A stretch of DNA of 53,150 bases, taken from contig CAYWVR010000024.1 in the NCBI GenBank assembly GCA_964461715.1, forward strand, positions 1 to 53,150, given 5' to 3'. The DNA is from CAYWVR01 sp964461715. Its GTDB lineage: Bacteria > Planctomycetota > Phycisphaerae > FEN-1346. Made by a program: the position numbers and the translations under genes. Below are positions 53,132-53,150 of this stretch, piece after piece (the stretch's first letter is position 1; every line of letters begins with the position of its first letter). The notes beneath the pieces are model-generated. The model saw only the letters and a program-made list of their open reading frames with translations, did no database searches and was not told where the DNA came from.

Positions 53132-53150
53132 GGCCCGCGCTCCGGCTCCG

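Overview
The window is a very GC-rich (roughly 70% by eye), densely coded stretch of a bacterial chromosome. It holds about 41 protein genes and one tRNA. I see no transposase, phage gene, CRISPR array or other mobile DNA. The mixture suggests a planctomycete-type (Planctomycetota) genome: Tat-exported Gfo/Idh/MocA dehydrogenase and sugar isomerase, a LamG protein, a Pkn-type serine/threonine kinase, an ECF sigma/anti-sigma pair, a MoxR-DUF58-DUF4350-DUF4129 cluster, and giant secreted proteins of unknown function. This is inference from gene content, not a phylogenetic result.

Layout. 1-4.2 kb: a truncated Ser/Thr kinase, a secreted alpha/beta hydrolase diverging from a LamG protein, and tRNA-His. 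4.2-8.3 kb (minus strand): a methionine operon, metY-metX-metW plus an esterase, every junction a 4-base overlap, behind a consensus-like promoter and an apparent SAM-I riboswitch with its own terminator. 8.3-9.6 kb: a secreted unknown protein. 9.7-12.8 kb: hpf-ptsN-ptsH-ptsI, a phosphotransferase relay with no sugar permease in the window. 12.9-15.2 kb: two Tat-exported sugar-metabolism proteins. 15.2-17.9 kb: a DUF2344 protein and RNase G, tail-to-tail with ruvX. 18.0-19.8 kb: ECF sigma factor, zinc-finger anti-sigma factor and a His/Pro-rich secreted helical protein. 19.8-26.5 kb (minus): mfd, a SurA-like lipoprotein, a 2Fe-2S ferredoxin, a ketopantoate reductase-like enzyme and a membrane protein in one run. 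26.6-28.8 kb: a GH42-like glycosidase. 29.0-31.7 kb: clpB behind a sigma-54-like promoter. 31.9-32.9 kb: an apparent fusion of a ribosome-hibernation (HPF-like) domain to sigma-70-like domains. 33.0-34.6 kb: a promoter with a possible structured RNA, a small lytic transglycosylase and a MoeB/ThiF enzyme. 34.7-45.8 kb (minus): two tandem secreted/membrane proteins of about 2571 and 1142 residues that share a module, present three times in total. 46.1-53.1 kb: a MoxR/DUF58 envelope cluster facing SpoIIM and RDD membrane proteins.

How the genes may work together. The SAM switch should silence methionine synthesis when S-adenosylmethionine is plentiful. Hpf and the EI-HPr-EIIA relay look like a nitrogen-type PTS regulatory system, which in other bacteria is tied to sigma-54; the sigma-54-like site before clpB fits but does not prove this. 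The most unusual parts are the HPF-sigma fusion protein, the three-module giant proteins with an ECF-like promoter, and the envelope cluster transcribed away from them.
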